From Heligmosomoides polygyrus polygyrus (Eukaryota; Nematoda; Chromadorea; Rhabditida; Heligmosomidae): DNA of 64,000 bases. Shown one piece after another: positions 43,064 to 53,016 of this stretch. Location of the stretch: assembly GCA_947396885.1 (NCBI GenBank), contig OX377201.1:66686983-66750982 (forward strand). Direction: 5' to 3'. Below the pieces are notes generated by a model. It saw only the letters and a program-made list of their open reading frames with translations, was not told the origin of the DNA and made no database searches. A program made the translations under genes and the position numbers. The number at the start of each line of letters is the position of its first letter. The stretch's first letter is position 1.

Positions 43064-44224
43064 AGGCTTCTATTTCTCGCGATGCTTCTCCACAAGGAGT
43101 CGCGCGGCGGGTATGGCATCAATGGTCCCACAACCAGCTACGAAGCGGCACTGGTTGACGATTCCACGAATTCGTCTGCCGAGGATTCGCTCGAACATCT
43201 TCTTCATACTGTGCGAAAGCAAGCAAATCGGACGGTAATTGGTGCGGTCTGTAGGACTGCCCTTCTTCATCCAAATCGGAATCGTCGTACTCTTGTGCCA
43301 AAACTCCGATACCTTCTTCTCCTTTACTACCTGGTTGAAGACTTCAGCCAGCAACTCAGCAGGATACCAGAGCTTCTACTTCCAAACATCGGCTGCGAGA
43401 CCATCCGTCCCTGTCGCCTTGCAGGGCTTCATCTTGTTCAGAGTCGCTTCTGTTTCTTCCACGGTGATCTTGTGAACGGGACCGTGGGCAGAAGCCCCAG
43501 AAGGAATAGACGGATGAGGAGATTCCATAGTGGAAATTTCCTCAAAGTAATCATACCATCGCTTCAGCGCTTTTCTGCGGCCTGTCAGAAGACAGCCGCT
43601 CTCATCATTGGTGAAAGAACGTTTCAGTATCCTGGGTTTGGCGATGGCGGGGTTTAGCAAGTCGGTACAAATACCGCTCACCATCGCAACACGCAAGCTT
43701 TTGGTAGGCATCACCATAATGAGTGGCTTTCGCAACAATTACGACTTCTTTCGCAACTATCTTCGCCTTCTGATACCTTTGTCAGATATCGGCTGTTTTG
43801 TTGCCGAGAAACACATGATACAGCGACTTCTTCTGTCGAACCTTTCCTTTCACATCGTCCGTCCACAGCCATGTCTGCTTGTCCACTTTGCGTCGTCGGG
43901 TTTCGTGGTGCCGAGTTCCAATCTTGCAGCTTGGGTATCGCGTCGGTTGCTCTCTTCCAAGTTTCATCGACAGTCGTGACTGTCGGTACCTGTACGCGAG
44001 AAATCACAGCTACTTCCTTCTCTTTCTTTCACCACCACTTGATTCTTGCAGAACCGCAGCGCTCAACCTGCTGCACCCTCGGAGGAGTGATCTTAAAAGT
44101 GCAGATCAGCGGTCTATGCTGTGGGCGACTGTCTCATACGGCACAATCCTCGCGTCTGTGACAATACTTCGATCACGATCCTTCACAAGGACACAGTCTA
44201 TCTGAGACTTGGAGCTCCCACTAT

Positions 44225-44516
44225 GGCCTATGTTATACTCCCGCGGGAGCATCCGCGGGACGTCCGCGGACGGAAGGTGCACCGCGGACGGTCGTCGTCG
44301 TCCCGGGGCGGCTAGCGTTGCATTGGAGCGCGTTTTGGCGGCGAGTTCCACGGAACGATATTTCCCGCGGGCGGGAAATATAACAGCCCTCTCGTCGTCT
44401 GTCGGCGACGATCCGCGGACGGAGGGCATGGCGGGGCGCGGCGATTGGCTAGCTAACGGATCCCGGTGCGATTCCCGTCCGTCCGCGGATGCTCCCGCGG
44501 GAGTATAACATAGGCC
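44225..44516. mobile_element. Harbinger-like MITE inserted in an endonuclease
   Basis: A perfect terminal inverted repeat of at least 34 bp begins GGCCTATGTTATACTCCCGC. Flanking trinucleotides are TAT and TAA. On the minus strand it interrupts the RTE endonuclease between HVVSC and SGSSKSQIDCVLVK. A GGCC start plus a 3-bp TWA-type duplication fits PIF/Harbinger; the superfamily is inference. Confidence 0.8.
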
Positions 44517-44762
44517 TAAAGCATGATACGACGTGGGGGTCGCGTTTTCGGAAGACGGTGTTCACAATGGTGAGATTATGCGATTCCGCATACTCAAGAA
44601 TTTCGTTACGAGACCCGTATCCGAAACCACCATGCAGCTGCACCCGTGCTTCGTAGCAACTATGTGCTCACTAAGGTCAGCAGCGACTATGATGACATCT
44701 TTCGGAGGTACCTCTGCTGTTTTCTCATCAAGTAGGCTCCAAAACTCATCCTTGGCGATCTC

Positions 44763-45092
44763 CTACGCAGAGAAAAAGCGATAGAGTCGCTCCTTAGCGG
44801 CGACAACGATCTTCATCAATCGATCCTTAAAACGTTCAACACTTACAATTGAGTAACGAAATCGTTCGGAGACGATTATTCCTACACCACTGGTTGTCGT
44901 GGGACTCCCACATAGAACGGCCTTGAAGCAACGTCCTATATCCCTTGACTTGCTGCAATACCACCTCGTCTCCTGCGCCGCACAGGAATCAACTCTTCTA
45001 CCTTCCAGTGCTTCAACCAACTCGCACGACCGGCCCGTCAACGTACCCACATTCAACGTTGCTACGCGGGTCCTGCTTACGTTACGGGACAT
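44763..45092 (-). pseudogene. AP endonuclease N-terminus of the second RTE-like element
   Basis: It reads RTRVATLNVGTLTGRSCELV (first motif, Asn), CAAQETRW (catalytic Glu) and GVGIIVSERFRYSIVSVERF, then shifts. It is followed by a remnant near 44640 with GFGYGSRNEILEYAE. It is not complete. Confidence 0.75.
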
Positions 45093-45329
45093 ACGGACTA
45101 GCTCAGTTGCCCCCCCCCCTCCCCCGATGCCGCCCTTACATCACGGATCCTACCTCTTACACTCGCCGAGCTCGCGTCGGTTCCCGCGGACGCTGTAGCA
45201 CGATTTCGAAAACTATGAGACATCAAACAATATGTGATGATACATGGGTGTTCGTAAGCCCGGCCTGTCACCAGGGCCTGTCGCCTGCTATCGAATGTCC
45301 TTGATTAGCTTAGTTCGCACAGCGAGCAG

Positions 45330-45629
45330 TTTCCAGTGGCACCACGTGGAGGAACGGACGTCGCCACAGGATTCGCTCAAAGCTGCACTTAGAAAAGCGT
45401 AGAATGATCTCGATGAAGGCTATCTGCATACCACCTGTGACGCCTTCGTGACTCATCTAAGAGCTGCATACGTGCAAGAGGGGTGCATTTTGAATGAAGA
45501 TTGTGATTTTTGATTGCTAAGAACCTCGTAAAGAATTGAGAGGTGTTTTTCTCTGTTTTGAGCTGTTTGTGTTGGAGTGGCGCTTCAATTACCATTGGTA
45601 TTTGAGGCCCATAATTATGTCACCCTGTA
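45330..45629 (-). mobile_element. Tc1/mariner 5' fragment with TACAGGGTG end
   Basis: The minus strand from 45629 reads TACAGGGTGACATAATTATG and then parallels the 41353 copy for over 200 bp (CCTCAAATA, AACACAAACA, CAATCTTCATTCAAA, GATGAGTCACGAAGGCGTC). It ends before the transposase catalytic region. Confidence 0.7.
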
Positions 45630-45961
45630 GCGTTGAACAAAAGAAAATCATGAGACGAGGGGCAAAAATTGTTTCGAATACTTATGGATCTGGTGTAATC
45701 TAACCCGTTGGCTGAACCTTTATCACGCGCTGAGATGGCGATGGAAGTGAGAGAACAGTTAACGAATGAGGAAGATGGGCCTGGTGTTACGTCTTGCTGG
45801 CAACTCACGGAGAATGTTCAGCCTATGAATGAATACATCCCTCACGATGTATATAAGCTTGCTTTCCTCGCTGTTCATAGTACCTGCTTTCTTCTTCAAT
45901 AGGCGGTCATACTTAAACTCTTCTCTCTTGTAATCATCTCCTCCGAACTTCGGCTAGAGGG
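45630..45961. other. No supported gene
   Basis: A 64-codon plus frame (45708-45902) has no support. A G-run lies at 45960-45970. Confidence 0.3.
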
Positions 45962-46177
45962 GGGGGGGGGTTATTTGGGGTGCTCATCACGAATCTGATA
46001 TCCACTTTCGTAATACGTTGGAATGCGGGAGGTACGAGTGACCAAGGTCGGGCCACCGAAAGGTAAGATATTGCTTCAGATATCGTAGAGGATTCCTTAG
46101 CCGCAGGTACCGTGCTCCAGCGTGATAACGAGAGCGAATGTCAGATTCGTGATCAGCACCCTCAAATAACCCCACTG
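45962..46177. repeat. Palindromic repeat of about 215 bp
   Basis: GGTTATTTGGGGTGCTCATC at the left and GATCAGCACCCTCAAATAAC at the right are inverted copies, with ACGAATCTGA and TCAGATTCGT also paired. One arm with the same GTGCTGATCACGAATCTG block occurs alone at about 33775-33800. Confidence 0.7.
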
Positions 46178-46479
46178 GACGAAGTTTGGGCGAAAATCTT
46201 TTTTTCGACCTCTGGAGTCTTGAAAGTACAATAGTACCGATTTAACCAATAACAAGCTGTCGTAACCCGTGTTTAGCTGTTTTCGGATCGTGTCGCTGTG
46301 GTTACCCGGAATTCTCAAAATACGGGTCTCACGGAGGAGTGGCGTTCTACCCTTTGGACCTGTTCATACTTTGCGACAACAACGGCATGTCGCCGCGGAA
46401 AACCTGCAATTCGATTAGAACTGAGCGTCCGTACTCGAGCGCTGTCGCTGTCGCTCTCCTCGCTGCTGTCGTTTGCTCA

Positions 46480-46735
46480 TATTCCTCGCGGCGACGGAAG
46501 CGACGGGAGCGACTGGGGCGACGGACGAAATGTGTAGTACGTAACTACACCATAGCGCACCGTGCTATTCTACTTCTTTTGTGTGGCAGATCGATAATGA
46601 AGTTAATATGACTACTTGAAACTGTCTCTGAGTTGATTGACTGACAAGAAGTAGCGCTATGGTGCAATTACGTAAGTACTCCACACCACGTCCGTCGCCC
46701 AGTCGCTCTTGTCGCTCCTGTTGCTTTCATCGGCG
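46480..46735. repeat. Imperfect palindrome of about 250 bp
   Basis: GGGAGCGACTGGGGCGACGG at the left and CGTCCGTCGCCCAGTCGCTC at the right pair, as do CACCATAGCGCACCGTGCTA and AGCGCTATGGTG. It is MITE-like but no clean target duplication is seen. Confidence 0.55.
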
Positions 46736-47402
46736 GAGAGTCGTTGCATACATTGCCCTCAAAAGGGGCGGGGCGAGGGGGGCGCCAAGGACAAGATGTT
46801 CAGGTCCCTGTCCTTGACCCTGCAGCTCTATCCTGACCTGATTTCGTTCTTGAGACAAGAGCCAGAATCTTGTTCACCATATTCGGAGAAAAAGAGTTTT
46901 CAGCTGCAGTGCCAAGGCTTCGTTAGGTTCCGCCACATTGCTCAGTATTAAGGCGTCGTCCGCATTTATTCGACAAGTACAGCAACGTCTTAGCGAGATA
47001 TGCCATGATAACAACGCGACCAACCACTAGAAAGTTCTTCAACACAAGGAGAATTGTCTGATCCTTGGAAAGAGAGGACGGTGAGCCGGTTTCAATTACA
47101 GATAGGCCTTCAATGTAGAACTCCTGACCGGAATCACCCATAGTCTCTTGTTGAGGCGAAAATTTAAAGAACTGTGGCGTAATTGAAAGAATCTAGAGAG
47201 AAGTGCGACGCTCTTCTTCCCTCAACTGCCTCCATAACGGAACCGTTTGGAAAATGACTTCAGAGCTCCCCGATCGTTTCCTATCAGCTGTTAGGTTTTT
47301 GGACGACGTCATGCCAATTAACGACGGTTTCGCGCGCAGCAAACTTGTCCAAATATGGCGGCGCGGGATGGGCGGGAAGGGGGCGGCGGGCAGCACGTGT
47401 AA
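46736..47402. other. No supported gene
   Basis: Short frames on both strands without recognisable content. Confidence 0.3.
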
Positions 47403-47648
47403 GGCCAGTGTTATACTCCCGCGGGAGCATCCGCGAAAGGGCGGGAATCGCGCCGAGATCCCTCACCTGGCCAATCGCCGCGCCCCGCCACGCCCGCCGT
47501 CCGCGGTGCACCCTTAGGCCTGAGTTATACTCCCGCGGGAGCATCCGCGGAAGGGCGGGAATCGCGCCGAGATCCCTCACCTGACCAATCGTCGCGCCTC
47601 GCCACGCCCGCCGTCCGCGGATGCTCCCGCGGGAGTATAACAAAGGCC
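47403..47648. mobile_element. Harbinger-like MITE with internal tandem duplication
   Basis: Starts GGCCAGTGTTATACTCCCGC and ends with the inverse GCGGGAGTATAACAAAGGCC. Both sides are flanked by TAA (47400-47402 and 47649-47651), a clean 3-bp target duplication. Inside, the 116-bp block from GTTATACTCCCGCGGG to CGCCCGCCGTCCGCGG occurs twice in tandem, separated by TGCACCCTTAGGCCTGA. Confidence 0.8.
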
Positions 47649-48345
47649 TAAGAACGACTACCCCCGCTTTCATCGTCTGTTCATACTTTCCGGGTGCTGC
47701 CGTCGCTCTCGTCGCCGCGCTCGCGAAGTATGAGCAAGCCGTTTTCGCAAAGGGGCGGGCAATATGTCCGTGTTCCCACGATTTCGTAATGAAGCGGTTG
47801 AGCTGTTGACAAGGGGTGTGCGTGACTACGGGAGTCGAGCGTTCTACCCCCTCGTCCCCCTGGTCCCTCACCCCAACCCCCTGGTCTTGCTTGAGAGTCT
47901 AGTAGCTGTCTTACGAGATAGTGGAGAGGCGGACATTTGTCACGCCTCTGTTTAAAGGGCGGGGAAAGAACATCACTCCGTCCCTAATTACGACTTACGG
48001 TTTTACGATTTACGGTGATTTTGGCTTTTTTCACGATTTACGCTTTACGACATTTTGGGCCGTAAATCATAAATTTTCATAAATACGATAACAGGGGGTC
48101 CGTACAACGGGTTATAACGACATGCAACACTCTTAAAAACCCTGTTCATAGTCCACTGCTATTTTCTATTTAAGTTTTTTTAACGTTCTGGCGTCCACTG
48201 TGACAGAAAAAGACAGATTTTTGTATAGACACCTCGGGTTCGACTCATACCTCTGTTTGCCTCACGTTTCACCTCTCTGACAGACTCTGCTGACGCTTAG
48301 TATCAGAGTTATTCTCGAAAATAAAGAAGGACAATAAGTTATTAA
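47649..48345. other. Dispersed repeat fragments, no gene
   Basis: 47674-47738 is a small inverted-repeat segment (GTTCATACTT with GAAGTATGAGC). 47870-47925 repeats the block at 5545-5600. 47990-48075 carries TTTACGATTTACG runs, also seen near 53650-53695. Confidence 0.4.
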
Positions 48346-48640
48346 AGGATAAGAGACGGCGTTAATCAAGCTCTTTTGGGATGCGCAACGCAATCTATTT
48401 CGGTGGGATTTCGTGAAGGTGATTTGAGTGCATATTACCAAATGGCCATTCTATGAACTGCGGTGGCCAGCCGATGAACAAACCACCGATTTACCATTCC
48501 CAACAAGTCTGATGCCAATTCACCGACGCCGGAGGGATGGAAGGCTTGGTTGGCCTGGGCTGGAAATCCGAACTAGGAGCGTGGTATCGGGTGCACGCGA
48601 CAGCCGTCACCTCCTCCGACTGCGCTACACGTGCTCTTAA
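48346..48640 (-). mobile_element. tRNA-derived SINE
   Basis: Minus strand: the head near 48640 reads GTGTAGCGCAGTCGGAGGAG, then CAGCCCAGGCCAACCAAGCC. The 3' part reads GCATCCCAAAAGAGCTTG and ends near TTATCCTTTAATAAC. It is the most complete copy in the window. Confidence 0.65.
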
Positions 48641-49064
48641 CAAATGACTAAAAATATAAAGTCCTGACGATGGAACTGGGTTAGCCCTCTTTCTGGTCGC
48701 ACACTTCTTAGCACAGCATCTCACACTCCATTTGACTGAGAACATTTCAATGCAGTTCAAAGAACGACATGCATGGTGGTGTCTTGTACTGAAGGGAGAT
48801 GGTCGATCGCTGAATCGTATTCTATTCTGTAGCCACTACCCAGTCAACTTGTAACTTCTTCGTCACCTTTCTGTAAACGGCTCTTCCCACTCCACGAGCG
48901 GAACTATGCCAAAAAGCGAAGATGGTTTGACTCTTTTGGTGTCTTATTCAGTGGTGGGATTGGGGCTTTTGCATTCACCCTATGCGATCTGTTTAGAATG
49001 CTGAGGACTAGGCAAAAGAAATGATAACGTTTGTTACAATAGAAGTTGGTGTAAATCTATGCTT
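48641..49064. other. No supported gene
   Basis: Nothing recognised up to the sharp drop in GC at about 49065. Confidence 0.3.
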
Positions 49065-52000
49065 TAAATTACTTAAAATAATTAATATATTATTGTTATT
49101 TTTTAATTAAAATTATTATTTTCATAACTTTTCAATAACATAGAATACAAAGACACAACAATTTTGGACAAAGGACAACAACACCACCCGAAACATCGAC
49201 GTCTAACAACAATTTAAACATGTTTTGTTTCGCCTCTACCTTCATACAAAACATGTTTATAATTAGTTACCCCGAGGCTCATCAGTGAAGAAGGTAACTA
49301 ATTAATTTAGTTGTTAGTACAATATTAGGTGGCATATTATTTATGTGTTTAAACTTATGTACTAACAACTAAATTTTACAAATCAAGACAAAATTAACAA
49401 CCTATGTTATAACACGAAATTAACAGAACAAAATAAAACAGGTAACTTAATAATGCCTAGCTTAATATTACAACACATTTCTTAAAACACAGGTCTTAAA
49501 ACTGTAAAATACGTTACATTAGACATGAAACAGATGTTTATGAACGTTTCTTTTATTTCTCTATATATAACCGTATTTACATATTTATTTATATATTTTT
49601 AAAATTTTATATATATATTTTTAAATTTAAATTACATTTATATACATATATATATTTAAATTGTTATTATTTTCAAAAAAATATTTATAGAAAAATTTTA
49701 AAAATTATTTATATTATTTTTGGAAATTGTTTTTAAAACTTTTCTATAATTAATTATTTATTTGTTTTAAATATTATTTATAAAAATATCTTATGTGTAA
49801 TTCTGTGAATTTTGTAATTCTGTGAATTTTAAATTACAACTTACCACTCACTCTAAACAGTGTCGATGAAATGAAAGTTTCGATAAAATGAAACCTACTA
49901 AGTTTATGTTAAAGTTTATCAACTATATCCATACCTCTATCATTATCATTCAGAATGTAGTTTTTGCTCTCATTTTGAAGTTATTTCTAACAAACATACC
50001 ATTATTGATTTATAGATAAAATGTTATTACTATTATTTTTGTATTTAAATCTTATATTATAATTAAGTAAATTAGGAATGAAATGTAGTATATTATCCTG
50101 ATCATATTTATGTAATAAATATTTATTTCTATTCAAACATTTTACTATATTTCTTATAATTATATCAACTGGATAATCACTTTTGATAAGTCTAGTTATC
50201 AACTTGATAAGGTTTTCAACAAAATCCTTGAAAGCAGTGCAACATCTAATTAATCTTAATGTTTCTGTAAATATGATTGATTTTTTGACTTTTATTGATA
50301 TATTTGAATAGAAATGTGGGAATCTGATTACATGAAATTTAAAATTGTCTGTTTTATTGTATAATCTTGTAACTATTTTATTGTTAACAATTTTAATATT
50401 TAGATCGAGATAATTGCAGTCGTAATCTGACTCATGTGTTGTCTCAAACTGAAGGGAATCTTCGTATGTTTCACAAAGCAGTTCTTGTATATATTGATTG
50501 TTTTTATTGTGAATTATAAGAATATCATCCATGTATCTAAATGGATGTATGTTTATGTAACGATTTTGTGTTACTAACCTTTTACAAAATTTATATTCAA
50601 ACATTGATAATGTAAGATCAGCAAGTAATGGACTGCAATTACTTCCTTGAGGTACTCCTTCAATTTGTTTATAAATTGTGCCCGCAAAAATTGTAAAACT
50701 ATTTTTGAGTAAGTATTCAGTAAAAAACATTAAATCTTCAGCTGTATAATATCTATATTTATTCACTGTATTATTATTAGTGTAATAAATGTTGTTGTGT
50801 CCATTATATGCAATATATTTTTTACCTGCATTTTGAAAACATATTTTTATTAATTCTTTTATGTTTTTTAATATAATATTATGTGGTAGACTAGTAAACA
50901 TATTAGTAAAATCTGCTGAAAAAAGTCTACAGTTTTCTATATTAATTTTACTAATTTTTTCAGATATATTTATGTTATTAATAGACCAATAACCAATAAA
51001 ATTTTTATTTCTTGATGTAATTATATTAACATATTTAATAAAATGCTGTTTTAAGAACGTAAAAACTATAGTTATTTCTTTTGAAAGAGGTTTCAAGGAG
51101 CTGTTATACGCTCCAGTAATAAATCTGAATTTGACTGGATTTTTATGTAGTTTTGGTAAACAATATATCAGTGGAACTCTTTCTGTTCCATCAACCTTAA
51201 TTTTATTATTTAAGCATAAGGTTTTATGCCTGTTGATAATTTCAAGTTCGTTTTCTTTGTTATATATTTCATATGTTTGATTAAAGTTAGAAATTTTTAA
51301 CTTACTATTTTCTGAAACAATTCCCATTTCTTTCGCCAAAGTGATTAAATAGAATTTTTTACAAATAAAACTATAATTATTATTTGCTTTGTCAATAGGG
51401 CATATAACAAAATTTTCTTTTAAAAAGTTTAGGTATTCTACATTATGTGTATTCAATTTTTTAAAAGATCTATTGTTTTCCACAGTAATATGATATAGCA
51501 AAGATTTCCATATCTTATTCATTAGAATATTGAGTTTTTGTTTTATTAAATTGAGGTGAAAATCTTTTAACTTATATTTATTTTTAATTTTGTCTAAAAA
51601 TAAAGAAAAAACATCTTCAAACCAGAATTGTATATTTTCTTTTGAAACACTATGTTTTGGGACAAATTTCGTGCCTTTCATAATTAAATTTGTAATAACT
51701 TTATCTGAAATTATTTCTAAATTACCTGTGATAATGTGTTCATGTGTTTTGTCAACAAATTTTTTATAATTTTCTTCGATACATAAGCATTTACTATTAA
51801 AGATTGAATTTAATTCTGACAATCTTGTATTTCTAATTAATGTATTATAATTAAACATTTTTTTGGAAAAAGAAGGTTGTGATTTAAATACACATCTAAA
51901 AGGTAAAACTTTTTTATTAGAATTATTTTCTATCACTTCACGTATATAGCTATTATTAAACATTTTGTTCAAGTTAACTTTGTCTAGAACACTATTTATA

Positions 52001-52920
52001 TATGTGGTTCCAACATTAATATAGTTGTTGTGTTTTTGTTCTGGTTTGAAATATTTACTATTATTTTCGTTAAAATAAAATTTACATAACATACTAACGA
52101 GAATTCTATAATTATTTGGATCTATATTATCCAGACGTTCTTTATTACATGTTATTCTTATAACTTTTTTAAGATATTTTTTCTTAAAAGTATTAATGTA
52201 TCTATACATTTCTGGTATCGAATTCAATTGAATAAATCTGTTAACAAATTCACTAAAGTCGATTGCATTGTTTATGTTAGTATTTTCTCGTTTGTTATTC
52301 TTTTTACCATTTCTTTTCCTAATTTTTGTAATTTTTAATTTATAAAACGGATGATTTTCTTTATATGTTAAAGGGTTATCAATATCAGATATATTTCCGT
52401 AACCTTTTATATGGTCATTAAAACCAAAAGGATAAGCTGTATTAATTAACTTAATCCAAAAAAGTTCTTTTTGTAAAAGAATATCCTTGTCTGCATTGTC
52501 TTCTAAAGAATCTAAAATTGTTATCTTAACTGACAAACTATTACAATTGTTTCCAAAATGTGTATATAAATATTTATTAATTTTTGGATTTTCAATTTGG
52601 GATAGATGTTCTCTAATTCTGTATTTTAGTTTTCTACTTGTAATTCCAATATATTGTTTTTGACAATCGTTGCATGTTATACAATATACAACATTACTTA
52701 TATTGCAATTATCATTGTTTTTGTTATAGGTATTAATCCTTAAATTTGTAACAGAGGAGTGAATATATTCAGTTTTATTAATTATTGTGCAAATATTACA
52801 ATTTTCAGAACAATTATTGCATTTGTTGTCATTCCCAAAATTATTCAAAATATTAATACCATTAACCTTACTCTTAGTAAACTTATTATTTTTATAGTAA
52901 TGGTTTGGGTTGGAAGGATT
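49065..52920 (-). mobile_element. Penelope-like retroelement with N-terminal GIY-YIG (Naiad-like)
   Basis: GC content falls abruptly at about 49065 and recovers at about 52920, marking the element. The minus strand holds one large frame (50002-53016, whose first codons lie in flanking-type DNA) and then a 3' region of about 900 nt with hairpins. I see no terminal repeats or target duplication. The 5' end may be truncated, since GC-normal sequence reads into the frame. Confidence 0.75.
49216..49375 (-). ncRNA. Three consecutive hairpins and a hammerhead-like core in the element's 3' region
   Basis: Perfect inverted repeats lie at 49216-49227/49247-49258 (12 bp), 49260-49271/49293-49304 (12 bp) and 49304-49320/49359-49375 (17 bp). 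On the minus strand CTGATGA (49285-49279) is followed by GCCTC, and GAGGC (49236-49232) is followed by GAAAC. This is the hammerhead core with a 5-bp stem II. Convincing stems I and III are not found, and the hairpins are an alternative fold, so self-cleavage is only a possibility. Penelope-like elements are known to carry hammerhead motifs. Confidence 0.4.
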
Positions 52921-53016
52921 AGTATTGTGTGTTCTTTGAGCAGGCCAGAACAATAAAGTGCAGAACAGGCCCAAGCTAGAAAAACTAGTGGAGGACATCC
53001 AGGGCGAGTGCAGCAT
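50002..53016 (-). CDS. Penelope-like reverse transcriptase with N-terminal GIY-YIG endonuclease
   Basis: This frame of 1004 codons has no break. Residues 66-76 form a Cys cluster (CNNCSENCNIC), probably zinc-binding. The GIY-YIG endonuclease follows: VVYCITCNDC at 109-118, YIG at 122-124, Arg in YRIREHL at 132-138, and Glu in KELFWIKL near 184. The RT lies after a long linker: FVICPIDKANNNY (about 536-548), LPKLHKNP (620-627), FSADFTNMFTSLP (699-711, catalytic Asp), GVPQGSNCSPLLADL (787-801), YMDD (828-831) and YLDLNI (869-874). KLHK and YLDLN are Penelope-type signatures. Canonical Penelope-like elements have the endonuclease after the RT; here it comes first and nothing follows the RT but a basic tail. 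That order is known for Naiad/Chlamys elements. The first 26 or so residues are probably flanking sequence, so the true start is uncertain. The encoded enzyme would nick DNA and reverse-transcribe element RNA in the nucleus. Confidence 0.85.
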   Translation of the reverse strand: MLHSPWMSSTSFSSLGLFCTLLFWPAQRTHNTNPSNPNHYYKNNKFTKSKVNGINILNNFGNDNKCNNCSENCNICTIINKTEYIHSSVTNLRINTYNKNNDNCNISNVVYCITCNDCQKQYIGITSRKLKYRIREHLSQIENPKINKYLYTHFGNNCNSLSVKITILDSLEDNADKDILLQKELFWIKLINTAYPFGFNDHIKGYGNISDIDNPLTYKENHPFYKLKITKIRKRNGKKNNKRENTNINNAIDFSEFVNRFIQLNSIPEMYRYINTFKKKYLKKVIRITCNKERLDNIDPNNYRILVSMLCKFYFNENNSKYFKPEQKHNNYINVGTTYINSVLDKVNLNKMFNNSYIREVIENNSNKKVLPFRCVFKSQPSFSKKMFNYNTLIRNTRLSELNSIFNSKCLCIEENYKKFVDKTHEHIITGNLEIISDKVITNLIMKGTKFVPKHSVSKENIQFWFEDVFSLFLDKIKNKYKLKDFHLNLIKQKLNILMNKIWKSLLYHITVENNRSFKKLNTHNVEYLNFLKENFVICPIDKANNNYSFICKKFYLITLAKEMGIVSENSKLKISNFNQTYEIYNKENELEIINRHKTLCLNNKIKVDGTERVPLIYCLPKLHKNPVKFRFITGAYNSSLKPLSKEITIVFTFLKQHFIKYVNIITSRNKNFIGYWSINNINISEKISKINIENCRLFSADFTNMFTSLPHNIILKNIKELIKICFQNAGKKYIAYNGHNNIYYTNNNTVNKYRYYTAEDLMFFTEYLLKNSFTIFAGTIYKQIEGVPQGSNCSPLLADLTLSMFEYKFCKRLVTQNRYINIHPFRYMDDILIIHNKNNQYIQELLCETYEDSLQFETTHESDYDCNYLDLNIKIVNNKIVTRLYNKTDNFKFHVIRFPHFYSNISIKVKKSIIFTETLRLIRCCTAFKDFVENLIKLITRLIKSDYPVDIIIRNIVKCLNRNKYLLHKYDQDNILHFIPNLLNYNIRFKYKNNSNNILSINQ

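Larger units (their letters stand above)
42037..45110 (-). mobile_element. RTE-like non-LTR retrotransposon, second family, degenerate
   Basis: On the minus strand it runs from an AP endonuclease (45092-44763, then 44640-44100 split by a MITE), through a linker, to the RT (43354-42713) and a C-terminal region (42697-42158). It ends in a GAA-repeat tail (CTTCTTCTTC on the plus strand at 42043-42060). Motifs include QETRWY, GFGYGSRNEILEYAESHN, LDLEKAFYRVPRKVIW, GVHQGSALSPLLF and LLYADDVML. Frame breaks are numerous. Confidence 0.8.
41353..45629. mobile_element. Segment bounded by inverted TACAGGGTG ends
   Basis: The left end TACAGGG at 41353 and the right end CCCTGTA at 45623-45629 belong to the same Tc1/mariner family. 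Matching sequence continues inward for about 200 bp on each side. Between them lies an RTE-like retrotransposon (42037-45110) in one orientation. It resembles a compound element, or two overlapping decayed insertions. Confidence 0.5.
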
